Shown: positions 15,006-23,872 of the stretch, in pieces
Layout of the letters: every line of letters begins with the position of its first letter
Numbering within the stretch: position 1 is the first letter of the stretch
Assembly (NCBI GenBank): GCA_021769525.1
Contig: JAETSQ010000017.1
Span: forward strand, 1-45,248
DNA from: Oscillospiraceae bacterium
GTDB lineage: Bacteria; Bacillota; Clostridia; Oscillospirales; Ruminococcaceae
DNA length: 45,248 bases
Reading direction: 5' to 3'
Made by a program: the position numbers and the translations under genes
Notes under the pieces: generated by a model
The model's database searches: none
What the model saw: only the letters and a program-made list of their open reading frames with translations
What the model was told of the DNA's origin: nothing

Positions 15006-15908
15006 ATGTCATATTTCAGTGCAATTGTACAGGGAATCATACAGGGTTTCACCGAGTTCCTGCCGGTCTCCAGCTCCGGGCACCTCTCCCTCTACCAATA
15101 TTTCACCGGCACCAGCTCGGAGGGCTCGCTGCTCTTTTCGGTGATGCTCCACTTCGGGACCCTGGCGGCGGTGGTCATCGCCTTCTGGCCCACCGTCTGG
15201 CAGCTTCTTATCGAATTTCTGTCCATCTTTGCGGACCTCTTTACCGGTAAACTGCTGAGGGGCTACCCCAAGCCCTACCGGCGGATGCTCTACTTCCTGA
15301 TGCTCTCCTGCGTGCCCCTGCTGGTGGTGCCCTTTGTCCAGGACTTCATCGAGGGCTTCTCCACCGATAACAGCATCATCGCGGAGGGGTGTTTCTTCCT
15401 GGTCACCGCCCTGCTGCTGACCCTGGCGGATAAGGCCGTCAAGGGGGTGAAGACCGCCCGGAGCATGACCGCCGGGGACGCCGCCGCCATCGGGGTGGCC
15501 CAGGTCTTTGCCACCCTGCCGGGGATCTCCCGCTCCGGCTCCACCATCTCCACCGGCCTTTTGATGGGGCTGGACCGGAGCTTCGCGGTCTCCTATTCCT
15601 TTATATTGGGGCTGCCGGCCATCCTGGCAGCGGGGCTCCTGGACCTCCGGGACGTCCTGGAGATGGGGGAGCTGGGCATCCCCCTGGGGCCCGCCCTGGC
15701 GGGGATGGCGGTGGCCCTGGTCTCCGGCCTGCTGTCCATCCGCCTGGTAAAGTACATCGTCCGCTCGGATAAATTCGGCATCTTCGCCTGGTATACCCTC
15801 ATTTTGGGCATCGTGGTGCTGGGCATCGGCATCGCGGAGCATTTTACCGGCCACGCCATTCAGAACTATCTGGCAAATACTCTCTTTGCCGTCGTTGTAG
15901 TGACCTGA
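15006..15908 (+). CDS. uppP: Undecaprenyl-diphosphate phosphatase UppP (BacA)
   Basis: 300 residues, strong RBS TAGGAGGTT. Recycles the undecaprenyl lipid carrier for peptidoglycan synthesis; gives bacitracin resistance when abundant. Polytopic membrane protein with both active-site motifs: GFTEFLPVSSSGHL near the start and GISRSGSTISTGLLMGL in the middle. Length is slightly above the usual 265-280. Lies between ylzJ and ftsK, an insertion into the otherwise conserved tepA-ylzJ-ftsK order. Confidence 0.95.
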   Translation: MSYFSAIVQGIIQGFTEFLPVSSSGHLSLYQYFTGTSSEGSLLFSVMLHFGTLAAVVIAFWPTVWQLLIEFLSIFADLFTGKLLRGYPKPYRRMLYFLMLSCVPLLVVPFVQDFIEGFSTDNSIIAEGCFFLVTALLLTLADKAVKGVKTARSMTAGDAAAIGVAQVFATLPGISRSGSTISTGLLMGLDRSFAVSYSFILGLPAILAAGLLDLRDVLEMGELGIPLGPALAGMAVALVSGLLSIRLVKYIVRSDKFGIFAWYTLILGIVVLGIGIAEHFTGHAIQNYLANTLFAVVVVT

Positions 15909-15989
15909 CGTGAAAAAGGGGAGAAAGGCCCTTCCGGCCCTGTTCCTGGGGAGCGGGACCATCGATCATGAAAGATAAAGGACGTACAT

Positions 15990-18749
15990 ATGGCAACGAA
16001 GAAAACCTCATCCACACGCAAAAGCTCCTCCTCCAGCCGGGGGAGGAGCACCCGGAAAAACACAAAGAAAGCCCAGCAGGCCAGGGATCAGCTCACCGCC
16101 ATCGTTCTCTTCGCGGTGGGTATCCTGCTCTTCGCCGTTGCGGTCATCAAAGGGGAGAATGTCTGGCTGGCCCTCCACAACTTCCTGCTGGGGTGCCTCA
16201 GTTGGAGCGCCTATCTGGTGGGGCCGGTGGTCATCGCCACCGCGGTGATGATCGCTACCGATAAGACCGATTACCCCATGGCGGCCAAGACGGTCTCCGC
16301 CTCGGTGCTGGTGCTGCTCCTTTCCGGAGCGCTGCAAATTTTTCATAAGACCTACCCCAGGGGGGATTTTCTGGCCCTGGTGCAGGGCCTCTACCGGGAG
16401 GGGCAGGAGCTCACCGGAGGCGGCGTGCTGTCCCTGGTGTTCGGCGTGCCGCTCCTTAAGTTCACCAACTTCCTGGGGGCCGCCATCATCATTCTGCTGC
16501 TGATCTTTATCTTCGTGATGGTCCTTTCCGGCGGGACGCTGATGGGGCTGATGCGGGGGGCCGCCGCCCCGGTGCGGAAGATCGAGGAGGCCTATTCCTC
16601 CGCGGTGGAGACCAGGGCCGCCCGTGAGCCGGAACGGCCGAAGGAAACCCCCAAGGCTCCCAAGACCCCTAAAACACCCGGCCGGGAGCCAGAGCCGATC
16701 TTCCCCGACCTGCCCTCCGCCTTTGCCGTGCCCCCCCCTGTTCTGCGCAAGCACACCGATATTGACGTGCCCATCGACGGGGAGCCCCTGCCCAAGCACG
16801 GGGAACGGGCCCCCAAGACCGCCATCCGCCCGGAGCCCCTCCCCCCGGAGGAGCGGGGACGCCTGGCGGAGGAGACGGCCGGCCTGCCCCGGAAGGACGC
16901 CTATAACTTCGACCGGCAGGATCCCTCCGCCAAGGCGGAGGCCCAGCCCGCCCCGCCGGAGGGCGCTCCGGAGGGTCCCTCCATTGAGGAGATCATCACC
17001 AGGGCGGTATCCGGGGATACCCAGATGGACCACATCCCGGAGACCCCCAGCGGCCGCCTGGCCTTTGGGGGGGATGTGCCGGAGCCTGCCGCCGCCGCGG
17101 CCGCCCGCCTGCCCAAGAAGCCGGAGCCTGCCCCTGCCGAAGAGGAGTTCCCCTGGCCGGAGGGGGCGGGAGAGGATGGGGAGACGCCGCCGGAGCCTCA
17201 TTCCTTCTCGGAAAATGCTGCCCACCCGGACAACACGGTGGCCCCCGCCATGGAGGACGCTCCGCCGGAGCCGCCGCCCTACTCCTTCCCGCCCATGAAC
17301 CTCCTGGATGAGCCCCCGGCGGTCTCCCAGACCGATACCACCAGGGAGCTGCGCAGCAACGCGGAGCTTTTGGAGAACACCCTGAAGAGCTTCGGGGTCC
17401 AGGCCCGGATCATCGATGTTTCCAGGGGGCCCGCCGTCACCCGGTACGAGCTCCAGCCCGCCGCCGGAGTGAAGATCAGCAAGGTCACCGGCCTGGCGGA
17501 CGACATCGCCCTGAACCTTTCCGCCACCGGGGTGCGCATCGAGGCGCCCATCCCCGGCAAGCCCGCCATCGGCATCGAGGTGCCCAACAAGGTGATCTCT
17601 ATGGTGAGCATCCGGGAGATGCTGGATTCCCCGGCCTTCCAAAACGCCGCCAGTCCCCTTACCATCGCCCTGGGCAAGGACATCACCGGCGGGGTGGCGG
17701 TGGGGGACATCGCCAAGATGCCCCATGTCCTCATCGCCGGGGCCACGGGCAGCGGCAAATCGGTCTGCATCAATTCCATCATCATCAGCCTTCTGTATAA
17801 ATCCTCCCCGGAGCAGGTGAAGCTCCTGATGGTGGACCCCAAGGTGGTGGAGCTGGGGGTCTACAACGGCATCCCCCACCTGCTGGTGCCGGTGGTCACC
17901 GACCCGAAGAAGGCCGCCGGAGCCTTGGCCTGGGCGGTTGGGGAGATGCAGAAGCGCTACAAGATCTTTGCGGAGACCGGGGTCCGGAACCTCCAGGGCT
18001 ATAACCACCTGGCGGAGGAAAGCACCGAGCTGGCCCCCATGCCCCAGATCGTCATCATCATCGATGAGCTGGCCGACCTGATGATGACCTGCCCCAAGGA
18101 CGTGGAGGACCACATTTGCCGCCTGGCCCAGCTGGCACGGGCCGCCGGGATGCACCTGGTCATCGCCACCCAGCGGCCCAGCGTGGACGTCATCACCGGC
18201 CTCATCAAGGCCAATATCCCCAGCCGAATCGCCTTTGCCGTTTCCTCGGCGGTGGACAGCCGCACCATCCTGGACGGCAGCGGGGCGGAAAAGCTCCTGG
18301 GGCGGGGGGATATGCTCTTCGCCCCGGTGGGGGCCCCCAAGCCCATGCGGGTGCAGGGGTGCTTTGTCACCGACCAGGAGGTGGAGCGGGTGGTCACCTT
18401 TGTGAAGGAAGGGGAAAAGCCCGACTACGACGAGGAGGTCCTCCAGGAGATCGACCGCCAGGCTGCCGCCACCGGCAGCAAGGGCGGCGGCTCCGGCGCC
18501 GCCGGGGATGACAGCGGCGAGGGGGAGGACGAGCTCTTGGCCGATGCCATTGAGGTGGTGGTGGAGGCGGGGCTGGCCTCCACCTCCCTCCTCCAGCGCC
18601 GCCTGAAGGTGGGCTACGCCCGCGCCGCCCGCCTGGTGGACGAGATGGAGCAGCGGGGCATCGTGGGCCCCTTTGAGGGGAGCAAGCCCCGGCAGGTGCT
18701 CCTCACCAAGGACCGGTACTACGAGATGAAGCTGAACCAGGGGGAGTGA
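15990..18749 (+). CDS. ftsK: DNA translocase FtsK/SpoIIIE
   Basis: 919 residues. The basic N-terminal tail is rich in Ser/Lys/Arg, then four membrane helices (about 35-185), a long Pro/Glu-rich linker (about 190-450), the RecA-like motor with Walker A GATGSGKS at 584-591 and Walker [10 protein letters not shown] near 690, and the C-terminal gamma winged helix (about 850-919) that reads KOPS/SRS sequences. It moves chromosomal DNA at the division or sporulation septum. Given the spoIIA operon and the tepA neighbourhood it may act as SpoIIIE. RBS AAAGGACG. It ends 145 bases before the tRNA-Arg gene. Confidence 0.95.
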   Translation: MATKKTSSTRKSSSSSRGRSTRKNTKKAQQARDQLTAIVLFAVGILLFAVAVIKGENVWLALHNFLLGCLSWSAYLVGPVVIATAVMIATDKTDYPMAAKTVSASVLVLLLSGALQIFHKTYPRGDFLALVQGLYREGQELTGGGVLSLVFGVPLLKFTNFLGAAIIILLLIFIFVMVLSGGTLMGLMRGAAAPVRKIEEAYSSAVETRAAREPERPKETPKAPKTPKTPGREPEPIFPDLPSAFAVPPPVLRKHTDIDVPIDGEPLPKHGERAPKTAIRPEPLPPEERGRLAEETAGLPRKDAYNFDRQDPSAKAEAQPAPPEGAPEGPSIEEIITRAVSGDTQMDHIPETPSGRLAFGGDVPEPAAAAAARLPKKPEPAPAEEEFPWPEGAGEDGETPPEPHSFSENAAHPDNTVAPAMEDAPPEPPPYSFPPMNLLDEPPAVSQTDTTRELRSNAELLENTLKSFGVQARIIDVSRGPAVTRYELQPAAGVKISKVTGLADDIALNLSATGVRIEAPIPGKPAIGIEVPNKVISMVSIREMLDSPAFQNAASPLTIALGKDITGGVAVGDIAKMPHVLIAGATGSGKSVCINSIIISLLYKSSPEQVKLLMVDPKVVELGVYNGIPHLLVPVVTDPKKAAGALAWAVGEMQKRYKIFAETGVRNLQGYNHLAEESTELAPMPQIVIIIDELADLMMTCPKDVEDHICRLAQLARAAGMHLVIATQRPSVDVITGLIKANIPSRIAFAVSSAVDSRTILDGSGAEKLLGRGDMLFAPVGAPKPMRVQGCFVTDQEVERVVTFVKEGEKPDYDEEVLQEIDRQAAATGSKGGGSGAAGDDSGEGEDELLADAIEVVVEAGLASTSLLQRRLKVGYARAARLVDEMEQRGIVGPFEGSKPRQVLLTKDRYYEMKLNQGE

Positions 18750-18757
18750 GGACAGCG

Positions 18758-18844
18758 GTGGAGCTGTTTCTCCTCCTGGGCGCGGCGGGCGGCCTCCAGA
18801 GGGAATTTTACCTGAGCAGCTGCAATTTTGGCAAAAAGTATTGA
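18758..18844 (+). CDS. Possible 28-codon ORF after ftsK
   Basis: GTG at 18758 opens a 28-residue frame (MELFLLLGAAGG, hydrophobic start) that ends with TGA at 18842-18844, overlapping the -35 of the tRNA-Arg promoter. GAGGA upstream could serve as a binding site. It may be a remnant or chance; nothing more supports it. Confidence 0.2.
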   Translation: MELFLLLGAAGGLQREFYLSSCNFGKKY

Positions 18845-18869
18845 CTTTCTACAGCTTCTATGCTAAACT
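18841..18869 (+). promoter_or_regulatory. Promoter of the tRNA genes
   Basis: TTGACT at 18841-18846, 17 bases, TAAACT at 18864-18869 with upstream TG. Strong match for a stable-RNA promoter. Confidence 0.8.
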
Positions 18870-18894
18870 AATATAGCTGTTGAGAAGCTGTTAT

Positions 18895-18971
18895 GCGCTC
18901 GTAGCTCAGCTGGATAGAGTGACTGGCTACGAACCAGTAGGTCGGGGGTTCGAGTCCCTCCGGGCGCACCA
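18895..18971 (+). tRNA. tRNA-Arg (anticodon ACG)
   Basis: Full cloverleaf with encoded CCA. Acceptor GCGCTCG (18895-18901) pairs with CGGGCGC (18961-18967); the anticodon stem ACTGG/CCAGT encloses loop CTACGAA, giving anticodon ACG, which is normally deaminated to ICG to read CGU/CGC/CGA. T-arm GGTTCGAGTCC is normal. Confidence 0.97.
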
Positions 18972-19002
18972 GCAAAAGGACACGCCCAGCGTGTCCTTTT
19001 GC
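18972..19002 (+). terminator. Terminator after tRNA-Arg
   Basis: Perfect 14-bp stem, 18972-18985 with 18989-19002, with a 3-base loop and a TTTTGCTT tail. Confidence 0.85.
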
Positions 19003-19020
19003 TTAGAATGCTTTTTGTAA

Positions 19021-19096
19021 GGGCCCGTGGCTCAGCTGGGAGAGCGCCGCGTTCGCATCGCGGAGGTCGAGGGTTCGAACCCCTTCGGGTCCACCA
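19021..19096 (+). tRNA. tRNA-Ala (anticodon CGC)
   Basis: Acceptor GGGCCCG (19021-19027) pairs with CGGGTCC (19086-19092), including the G3-U70 wobble that identifies alanine tRNAs. The anticodon stem CCGCG/CGCGG encloses loop TTCGCAT, giving anticodon CGC, and CCA is encoded. No separate promoter was identified between the two tRNAs. Confidence 0.95.
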
Positions 19097-19102
19097 GATT
19101 TA

Positions 19103-19139
19103 CAGCCGGCAATTCGAAATGAGTTGCCGGCTGCTTTTT
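19103..19139 (+). terminator. Terminator after tRNA-Ala
   Basis: CAGCCGGCAA (19103-19112) pairs with TTGCCGGCTG (19124-19133), followed by CTTTTT. Confidence 0.88.
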
Positions 19140-19308
19140 ACTACGGGGTCCGGCCGCGGGTGAAAAGATGCTTTCCCTTAAAGTGCCCCGTGGTTCTGCC
19201 GGGGGACAAGAGCCTTGGCGATCAGGGGGAAGGGGAAGATCTTATTCGGGCGGATATTTCCATAGGATCGGGGAAAAGGTGGATTTTTGACGAAAGAGGT
19301 GTGTTTGC

Positions 19309-20145
19309 ATGACAAAGCAAGAATCGATGGTTTTGATCGACCAGCTGAAACTCGTTTTTGATACGGTCCGGTTGGTGGATGTTTCCATGACACGCCAATT
19401 ATCTATAGGCGGCTGCGGAGAATTTGTCGCCGAACCCTACCAGTGCTATGCCATCTGGAATAAAAACAGCCGTTGTGACAATTGTATTTCTGCCAAAGCC
19501 TTCTCCTGTAAAGGCAGGTTGAGCAAATTTGAGTTTGTAGACGATGATATTTATCATGTCACCGCCAAGTATATTGAAATAGACGGCACGCCCTACATTC
19601 TGGAGATGGTCTCCAAGATCACCGACAAGACACTCATCGGCGCCTATGGCAAAAATGAATTTATAGACACCATATCCAATTATAACCAAAGGCTCTATAC
19701 CGATTCCCTCACCGGCGCGAACAACCGCCATTATTTTGACGAACAGCTCTTTGGGCTTGCTTCCATAGGGGCCTTGGCCATGATCGATGTGGATAATTTC
19801 AAGGAGGTCAACGACACCTACGGCCATTTGGTCGGGGATGCTGCCCTTTGCGCGATCGTGGACAGCATCTCCTCCTGTATGCGCGGTTCCGATAAGATCA
19901 TCCGCTATGGCGGCGATGAATTTACGCTGTGCCTGGAGAGCATAGCCAAGGCGGACTTCTTCAATATGCTGGAACGGATCCGAAAAAAGGTGAGCGAGAT
20001 CTCCATAGAGGAAGCTCCCGACCTGCGTCTCACGGTCAGCATCGGCGCCGTCTGCCAGCCGCTGACTGCCGCGGATGCCCTGAAGGAAGCGGATAAGATG
20101 CTCTACATAGCCAAAGCCGAAAAAAACTGTGTACGGCTGAAATGA
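19309..20145 (+). CDS. Diguanylate cyclase (GGDEF) with Cys-rich sensor domain
   Basis: 278 residues; soluble. The C-terminal half is a GGDEF domain: DSLTGANNR near 132, metal ligand D160, intact GGDEF at 201-205 and an RxxD inhibitory site RGSD at 192-195 spaced five residues before it, so active and feedback-inhibited c-di-GMP synthesis is expected. The N-terminal domain has cysteines C36, C46, C56, C59 and C67 with the block SRCDNCISAKAF; a metal or redox sensing role is an inference. By eye the gene is much AT-richer than its neighbours, suggesting transfer. RBS AAAGAGGTG. The 168-base leader after the tRNA terminator holds no riboswitch I recognise. Confidence 0.9.
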   Translation: MTKQESMVLIDQLKLVFDTVRLVDVSMTRQLSIGGCGEFVAEPYQCYAIWNKNSRCDNCISAKAFSCKGRLSKFEFVDDDIYHVTAKYIEIDGTPYILEMVSKITDKTLIGAYGKNEFIDTISNYNQRLYTDSLTGANNRHYFDEQLFGLASIGALAMIDVDNFKEVNDTYGHLVGDAALCAIVDSISSCMRGSDKIIRYGGDEFTLCLESIAKADFFNMLERIRKKVSEISIEEAPDLRLTVSIGAVCQPLTAADALKEADKMLYIAKAEKNCVRLK

Positions 20146-20180
20146 TCTGCGGCCCGTCTTTCCCATATGCCCCAAAGAAT

Positions 20181-20212
20181 AAATCACCGCGGCGAAAGCT
20201 GCGGTGATTTTT
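20181..20212. terminator. Bidirectional terminator between the cyclase and the REC-RelA gene
   Basis: AAATCACCGC (20181-20190) pairs with GCGGTGATTT (20201-20210), with A and T tracts on either side. It serves two convergent genes. Confidence 0.85.
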
Positions 20213-20233
20213 GCGCCCCACGGCGGGAAAAGG

Positions 20234-21310
20234 TCACTTTGTGCTCCGGGAGCGGTCGATCCGGTCCCGGATGGCCTGCATCTGGATGTCCAGAAGCTCG
20301 ATGGAATCGGAACAGGCCTTCAGCTGCCGGACGATGCTGTCGGCGTCGTCCACATCCCGCTTGTACTTCAGCTTGTGCTCCAGGCTGGCCCAGAAATCCA
20401 TGGCGATGGTACGGAACTGCACCTCCACCTTCATGTGCTTCTTCTCGTTGGAAAGGTAGATGGGCACCTCCAGGATCAGGTGGAGGCTCCGGTAGCCGTT
20501 GGGCTTGGGGTTTTTGATGTAGTCCTTTTCCCGGACCAGCAGGATGTCGTCCTGGGTGGTGATGAGCTCCGCCAGGCGGTAAATATCGTCCGGGAAGGAG
20601 CAGATGACCCGCAGCCCCGCCACATCGGTGAGGTTCTCCCGGATGCTCTCCACCGTGATGGGGAACCCCCGGCGGCCCAGCTTTTCGTAAATGCTGGTAA
20701 GGGATTTGAGACGGCTCTTGATGGACTCAAAGGGATTGCGGTTGTAGGCGTGGGAAAAATCGGCGTTGAGCACCTGGAGGCGGGTCTCCATCTCCATGAT
20801 GGCGGCCCGGTACTCCATCATCAGGCGGTTGAAGGCCTCGGTGGTCTTTAGCTGCTCCGCCTGCATCTGGATGATCCGCTTCTGCTGCTTTAGGGCCTGC
20901 GCCTGCTCCTCCACCGTCTGCTCCAGGTGCTTTTTGTAATCAAAGAGGGCGATGGAGTTGCGGACCCGGTTTTTGACGATGGAGCTTTCAAAGGGCTTGT
21001 GGATGAAGTCGGAGACCCCCAGCTCAAAGCAGCGGTTCTCCACCTCCGGGGAGTACTCCCCGCTGATGATGAGCACCGGGATGTGCTGGGTCCAGTCGAG
21101 GCGGCGCATCTCCTCCAGGACGGCAAGGCCGCTCATCCGGGGCATATTCAGGTCCAGCAGCAGGGCGGCCATGCCGGGACCTTCCTCGCTGAGCCTGCGC
21201 AGGGCCTGCTCCCCGTCCTCCGCCGTGTCCACCAGGTATTCGTCCGCCAGGAGATCCCGCAGCAGCTCCCGGTTCAGCGCCGCGTCATCCACCACCAAAA
21301 TCTTCTGCAC
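20234..21310 (-). CDS. Response regulator fused to (p)ppGpp synthetase domain
   Basis: 358 residues, GTG start with AGGGAGGGAG upstream. Residues 1-115 form a complete REC domain (D8, D9, phosphoacceptor D53, S83, K105). A coiled coil follows (about 120-180). Residues about 165-350 match the small alarmone synthetase domain (RelQ/RelP type): R200/K202 in SRLKS, D229 in DVAGLRV, GYRSLH at 272-277, EVQFRT at 296-301 and FWASLEH at 306-312. No HD hydrolase, TGS or ACT domain is present. The prediction is phosphorylation-controlled synthesis of (p)ppGpp from GTP/GDP and ATP. No histidine kinase gene is adjacent. I know of no characterised protein with this architecture. Confidence 0.9.
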   Translation of the reverse strand: MQKILVVDDAALNRELLRDLLADEYLVDTAEDGEQALRRLSEEGPGMAALLLDLNMPRMSGLAVLEEMRRLDWTQHIPVLIISGEYSPEVENRCFELGVSDFIHKPFESSIVKNRVRNSIALFDYKKHLEQTVEEQAQALKQQKRIIQMQAEQLKTTEAFNRLMMEYRAAIMEMETRLQVLNADFSHAYNRNPFESIKSRLKSLTSIYEKLGRRGFPITVESIRENLTDVAGLRVICSFPDDIYRLAELITTQDDILLVREKDYIKNPKPNGYRSLHLILEVPIYLSNEKKHMKVEVQFRTIAMDFWASLEHKLKYKRDVDDADSIVRQLKACSDSIELLDIQMQAIRDRIDRSRSTK

Positions 21311-21366
21311 CTTGCTCCCTCCCTGGTCCCCGGTTCAAGTGTCGGGGCAATTGTCCTCTCTTTTTA

Positions 21367-21375
21367 ATTATAGCA
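21367..21375 (-). promoter_or_regulatory. Extended -10 promoter of the REC-RelA gene
   Basis: On the minus strand TGCTATAAT; the TATAAT is at 21367-21372. A CTGGCA about 18 bases upstream may be the -35. Confidence 0.55.
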
Positions 21376-21526
21376 ACGTTCGGCGGAAATTGCCAGAATC
21401 CTGCCGAAAAATTTTCTTTTTCAGGGATTTTTGACAATATTGAGGGGGGAATATCCCGCCGGCGGGGGATGCGGTGCGAAATTTTGCGGTTCTTTGGGGC
21501 AATGGGGTGAAAAAGAGCGCAAATTA

Positions 21527-21535
21527 TGGTATAAT
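21527..21535 (+). promoter_or_regulatory. Extended -10 promoter of the SpoIID-like gene
   Basis: TGGTATAAT at 21527-21535; GTGAAA at 21507-21512 is a weak -35 at 17-base spacing. Confidence 0.6.
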
Positions 21536-21590
21536 GGACCAATATATAAAAAACCGGGATGATGGTTTTCGGAAAGGAGGGAGAGCCAAA

Positions 21591-22880
21591 ATGCTTTTTT
21601 CACCTGCTCATCGGGCGGGGGCAGCGGTGCTTGCGGCGCTGGTGCTGGCGGGATGCTCTCTCCAGAAGGCCGGCCAGGATCCCGGTGTCCGGCTCCCTCC
21701 CTTGGCATCCGGCGGGGGTATGATCTCATCGGACCAGGGGGCGGCCTCCGCCCCGGATACCCCCCCGGAGCCGGAACCGCCGGAGAGCCGGGAGGAGACC
21801 CAGGAGGACGCTCCCTCCTTCCAGGAGCTGCCCTCCTCCCAGCCCCCTTCCTCCCAGGCCCCGGAGAGCCCCTCTTCCGGCTCTTCGGCCGTTTCGCCGC
21901 CACCTTCCGGCAGCTCCCAGCCCCCGCCCCCCTCCTCGTCCTCCGTGCCGTCCTCTGTGGCGGAGGAACCGGAGGAAGACGAAGAGGAAGAGGAGCCGGA
22001 AGAGGAAGACGAGGAGGAGCCCGTTCACAGCCGGCCCTCCCGCCCCTCCTCCAGCAAGCCTCCGGAGCCGGAAAGCAGCGGCGATGACGATGTGGAGGAC
22101 AGCGCCTCCGGCTGGCAGGAGCTCCGGGTGCAGTCCGGCGGCTCCACCGTCAGCGGCAGCGGTGTTTCCATCGTGGCGCGGATCGTCCAGAACGAGATAG
22201 GCTCTACATACCCGGACGAAGCCATCAAGGCCCAGGCGGTGGCCGCCTACACCTTTGTGCGCTACCACAACTCCACCGGCAGCGTCCCGGCGGTGGGACT
22301 GGCCAGTTCGGCCAATGAACGGGTGACGCGCCTGGTGAAGGAGGTGGCCGGGGAGCAGATCACCTACAACGGCAAGCCTATCCTGGCCTCCTACTGCGCC
22401 ATGAGCGCCGGGCAGACGGCCTCTTCCCGCAGCGTTTGGGGGAGGGACCTTGCCTACCTGCAGCCGGTGGACAGCTCGGTGGACGAGGCGGAAAGCGGCT
22501 TCCTCCGCACGATGACCCTCTCCTCCGGCCAGGTGAAGTCCAAGCTCCAGAGCGTCCTGGGGGTGAACCTGGACGGCGTGGACCCGGAGAACTGGTTTGA
22601 GATCCTCTCCTGGTGGGATGACGGCCCCTATGTCAACGAGGTGCGCATCGGAGGCACGGTGATCACCACCGGGCGCAAGCTGCGGGAAAACATCTTTGGC
22701 CTGCGCTCTGCGGCCTTTGAGATCGGGTATGACCCCGGAGCGGACCGCTTTACCTTTACCACCCGCGGCTACGGCCACGGCGTGGGGATGAGCCAGGTGG
22801 GCGCCAAGCACCTGGCAAATGACGGCTGGGATCATACGGAGATCTTGGAGCACTATTACAGCGGGGCACAGGCCGGCTGA
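21591..22880 (+). CDS. SpoIID/LytB-domain lipoprotein
   Basis: 429 residues. ATG 21591 is chosen for GGAAAGGAGG 10 bases upstream. Lipobox LVLAGC with Cys22. Residues about 30-200 are a long Ser/Pro/Glu-rich linker, including a strongly acidic Glu/Asp run, which suits a stalk across the cell wall. The C-terminal SpoIID domain contains NEIGSTYPDEAIKAQAVAAY (with the probable catalytic Glu), SYCAMSAGQT and GYGHGVGMSQ. SpoIID is a lytic transglycosylase that degrades peptidoglycan. The stalk and lipobox differ from the engulfment SpoIID, so this may be a vegetative or LytB-like paralogue. Confidence 0.88.
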   Translation: MLFSPAHRAGAAVLAALVLAGCSLQKAGQDPGVRLPPLASGGGMISSDQGAASAPDTPPEPEPPESREETQEDAPSFQELPSSQPPSSQAPESPSSGSSAVSPPPSGSSQPPPPSSSSVPSSVAEEPEEDEEEEEPEEEDEEEPVHSRPSRPSSSKPPEPESSGDDDVEDSASGWQELRVQSGGSTVSGSGVSIVARIVQNEIGSTYPDEAIKAQAVAAYTFVRYHNSTGSVPAVGLASSANERVTRLVKEVAGEQITYNGKPILASYCAMSAGQTASSRSVWGRDLAYLQPVDSSVDEAESGFLRTMTLSSGQVKSKLQSVLGVNLDGVDPENWFEILSWWDDGPYVNEVRIGGTVITTGRKLRENIFGLRSAAFEIGYDPGADRFTFTTRGYGHGVGMSQVGAKHLANDGWDHTEILEHYYSGAQAG

Positions 22881-22895
22881 CCTCTGCGGCAAGGA

Positions 22896-22928
22896 AAACC
22901 CCCCGTCCTTAAAAAAGACGGGGGGTTT
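22896..22928 (+). terminator. Terminator of the SpoIID-like gene
   Basis: AAACCCCCCGTC (22896-22907) pairs with GACGGGGGGTTT (22917-22928) as a 12-bp stem. Confidence 0.85.
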
Positions 22929-22954
22929 ATGTACATTCCTTCTGTCCTTTGTTC

Positions 22955-23116
22955 AGAGCCTGTTCAGTATCTCTGGGTGTGCCGAATGGACGGAGATTTT
23001 TCTGCCCAACAAGGAAAAAAGCGGAGAAAGGCTTTGTGCCTTTCGAGCATTTTTGACGTAGTCTGGGCGGAAAAAGATTCGTTCAGGCGGTGCGCCAGGA
23101 GATGCTAAACAGGTTC

Positions 23117-23117
<1 letters not shown>
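22955..23117. repeat. Palindromic repeat, family A copy 1, with nested insert
   Basis: Outer arms 22956-22973 and 23099-23117 are near-perfect inverted repeats (GAGCCTGTTCAGTATCTC with GAGATGCTAAACAGGTTCT). The loop carries a second inverted repeat (CGGAGATTTTTCTGCCCA near 22995-23012 with TCTGGGCGGAAAAAGATTCG near 23062-23081) and an AAAGGC/GCCTTT hairpin. The right arm shares about 30 bases with the copy at 26944-26996, which has no insert. It touches the ferredoxin stop codon at 23117-23119. Confidence 0.7.
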
Positions 23118-23290
<173 letters not shown>

Positions 23291-23464
23291 TCATACACCT
23301 CCTAGGTTGGTTTGCTTTTATTGTAGCATAAACCTGAAAAAATGCAACTGTTTTTTTCGGGAGGGCGCCGCGGGAAGGAGTTGAAATGAGGCCGTTTGTC
23401 CGGTAAAATAAGAACAGACCGATGCAGGCGATGCGCCCACACCCTTGAGAAAGGAGCTTTCCGG

Positions 23465-23854
23465 ATGAAAACCGTTTCCCAAGCCAAGGAACTGCTGGCA
23501 GCCCTTCCCCGGAAGAAACTGGGCTTCTACCCCACCCATCTCCACCGGCTGGAGCGCCTCTCCGCCCGGCTGGGGGTGGAGCTGTACCTGAAGCGGGATG
23601 ACCTCTCCGGGGTGAACCTCGCCCCAGGGTACGAGATCCCCAACGAGGCCGGCAACGAGGCCGTCCGCCTGCTGGCCCGCACCGAGGGCATCCTTTTGGA
23701 CACCGTCTACTCTGGCAAGGGTTTTGCCGGAATGCTGGACCAGATCCGCACGGGAAGGATCCCCCAGGGGAGCCGGGTGGTCTACTGGCACACCGGCGGC
23801 GCCACCGCCCTCTTTGCGGAGCGGGAGATCATCGGGGATCTGGCGGAAAAATGA
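23465..23854 (+). pseudogene. D-cysteine desulfhydrase/ACC deaminase-family remnant, middle deleted
   Basis: The frame codes 129 residues from ATG 23465 (AAAGGAG upstream) against about 330 for intact enzymes. Residues 1-50 match the family N-terminus (KLGFYPTHLHRLERL, ELYLKRDDLSGVNL), and the rest matches the C-terminus (GYEIPNEAGNEAVRLLARTE, GILLDTVYSGKGFAGM, VVYWHTGG). The central region, including the GGNK segment with the PLP-binding lysine, is missing, while the frame is kept. The protein cannot be an active PLP enzyme. It is called a pseudogene, but the intact frame and start signal mean it may still be expressed. Confidence 0.85.
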
Positions 23855-23872
23855 TGAGGAGGTTTTTTTACG

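Noticed and set aside
19140-19308. c-di-GMP riboswitch before the diguanylate cyclase
   Set aside because: None of the GEMM consensus blocks are present.
18895-20145. tRNA-associated integrated element carrying the cyclase
   Set aside because: No integrase and no repeated tRNA 3' end downstream; base composition alone is not enough.
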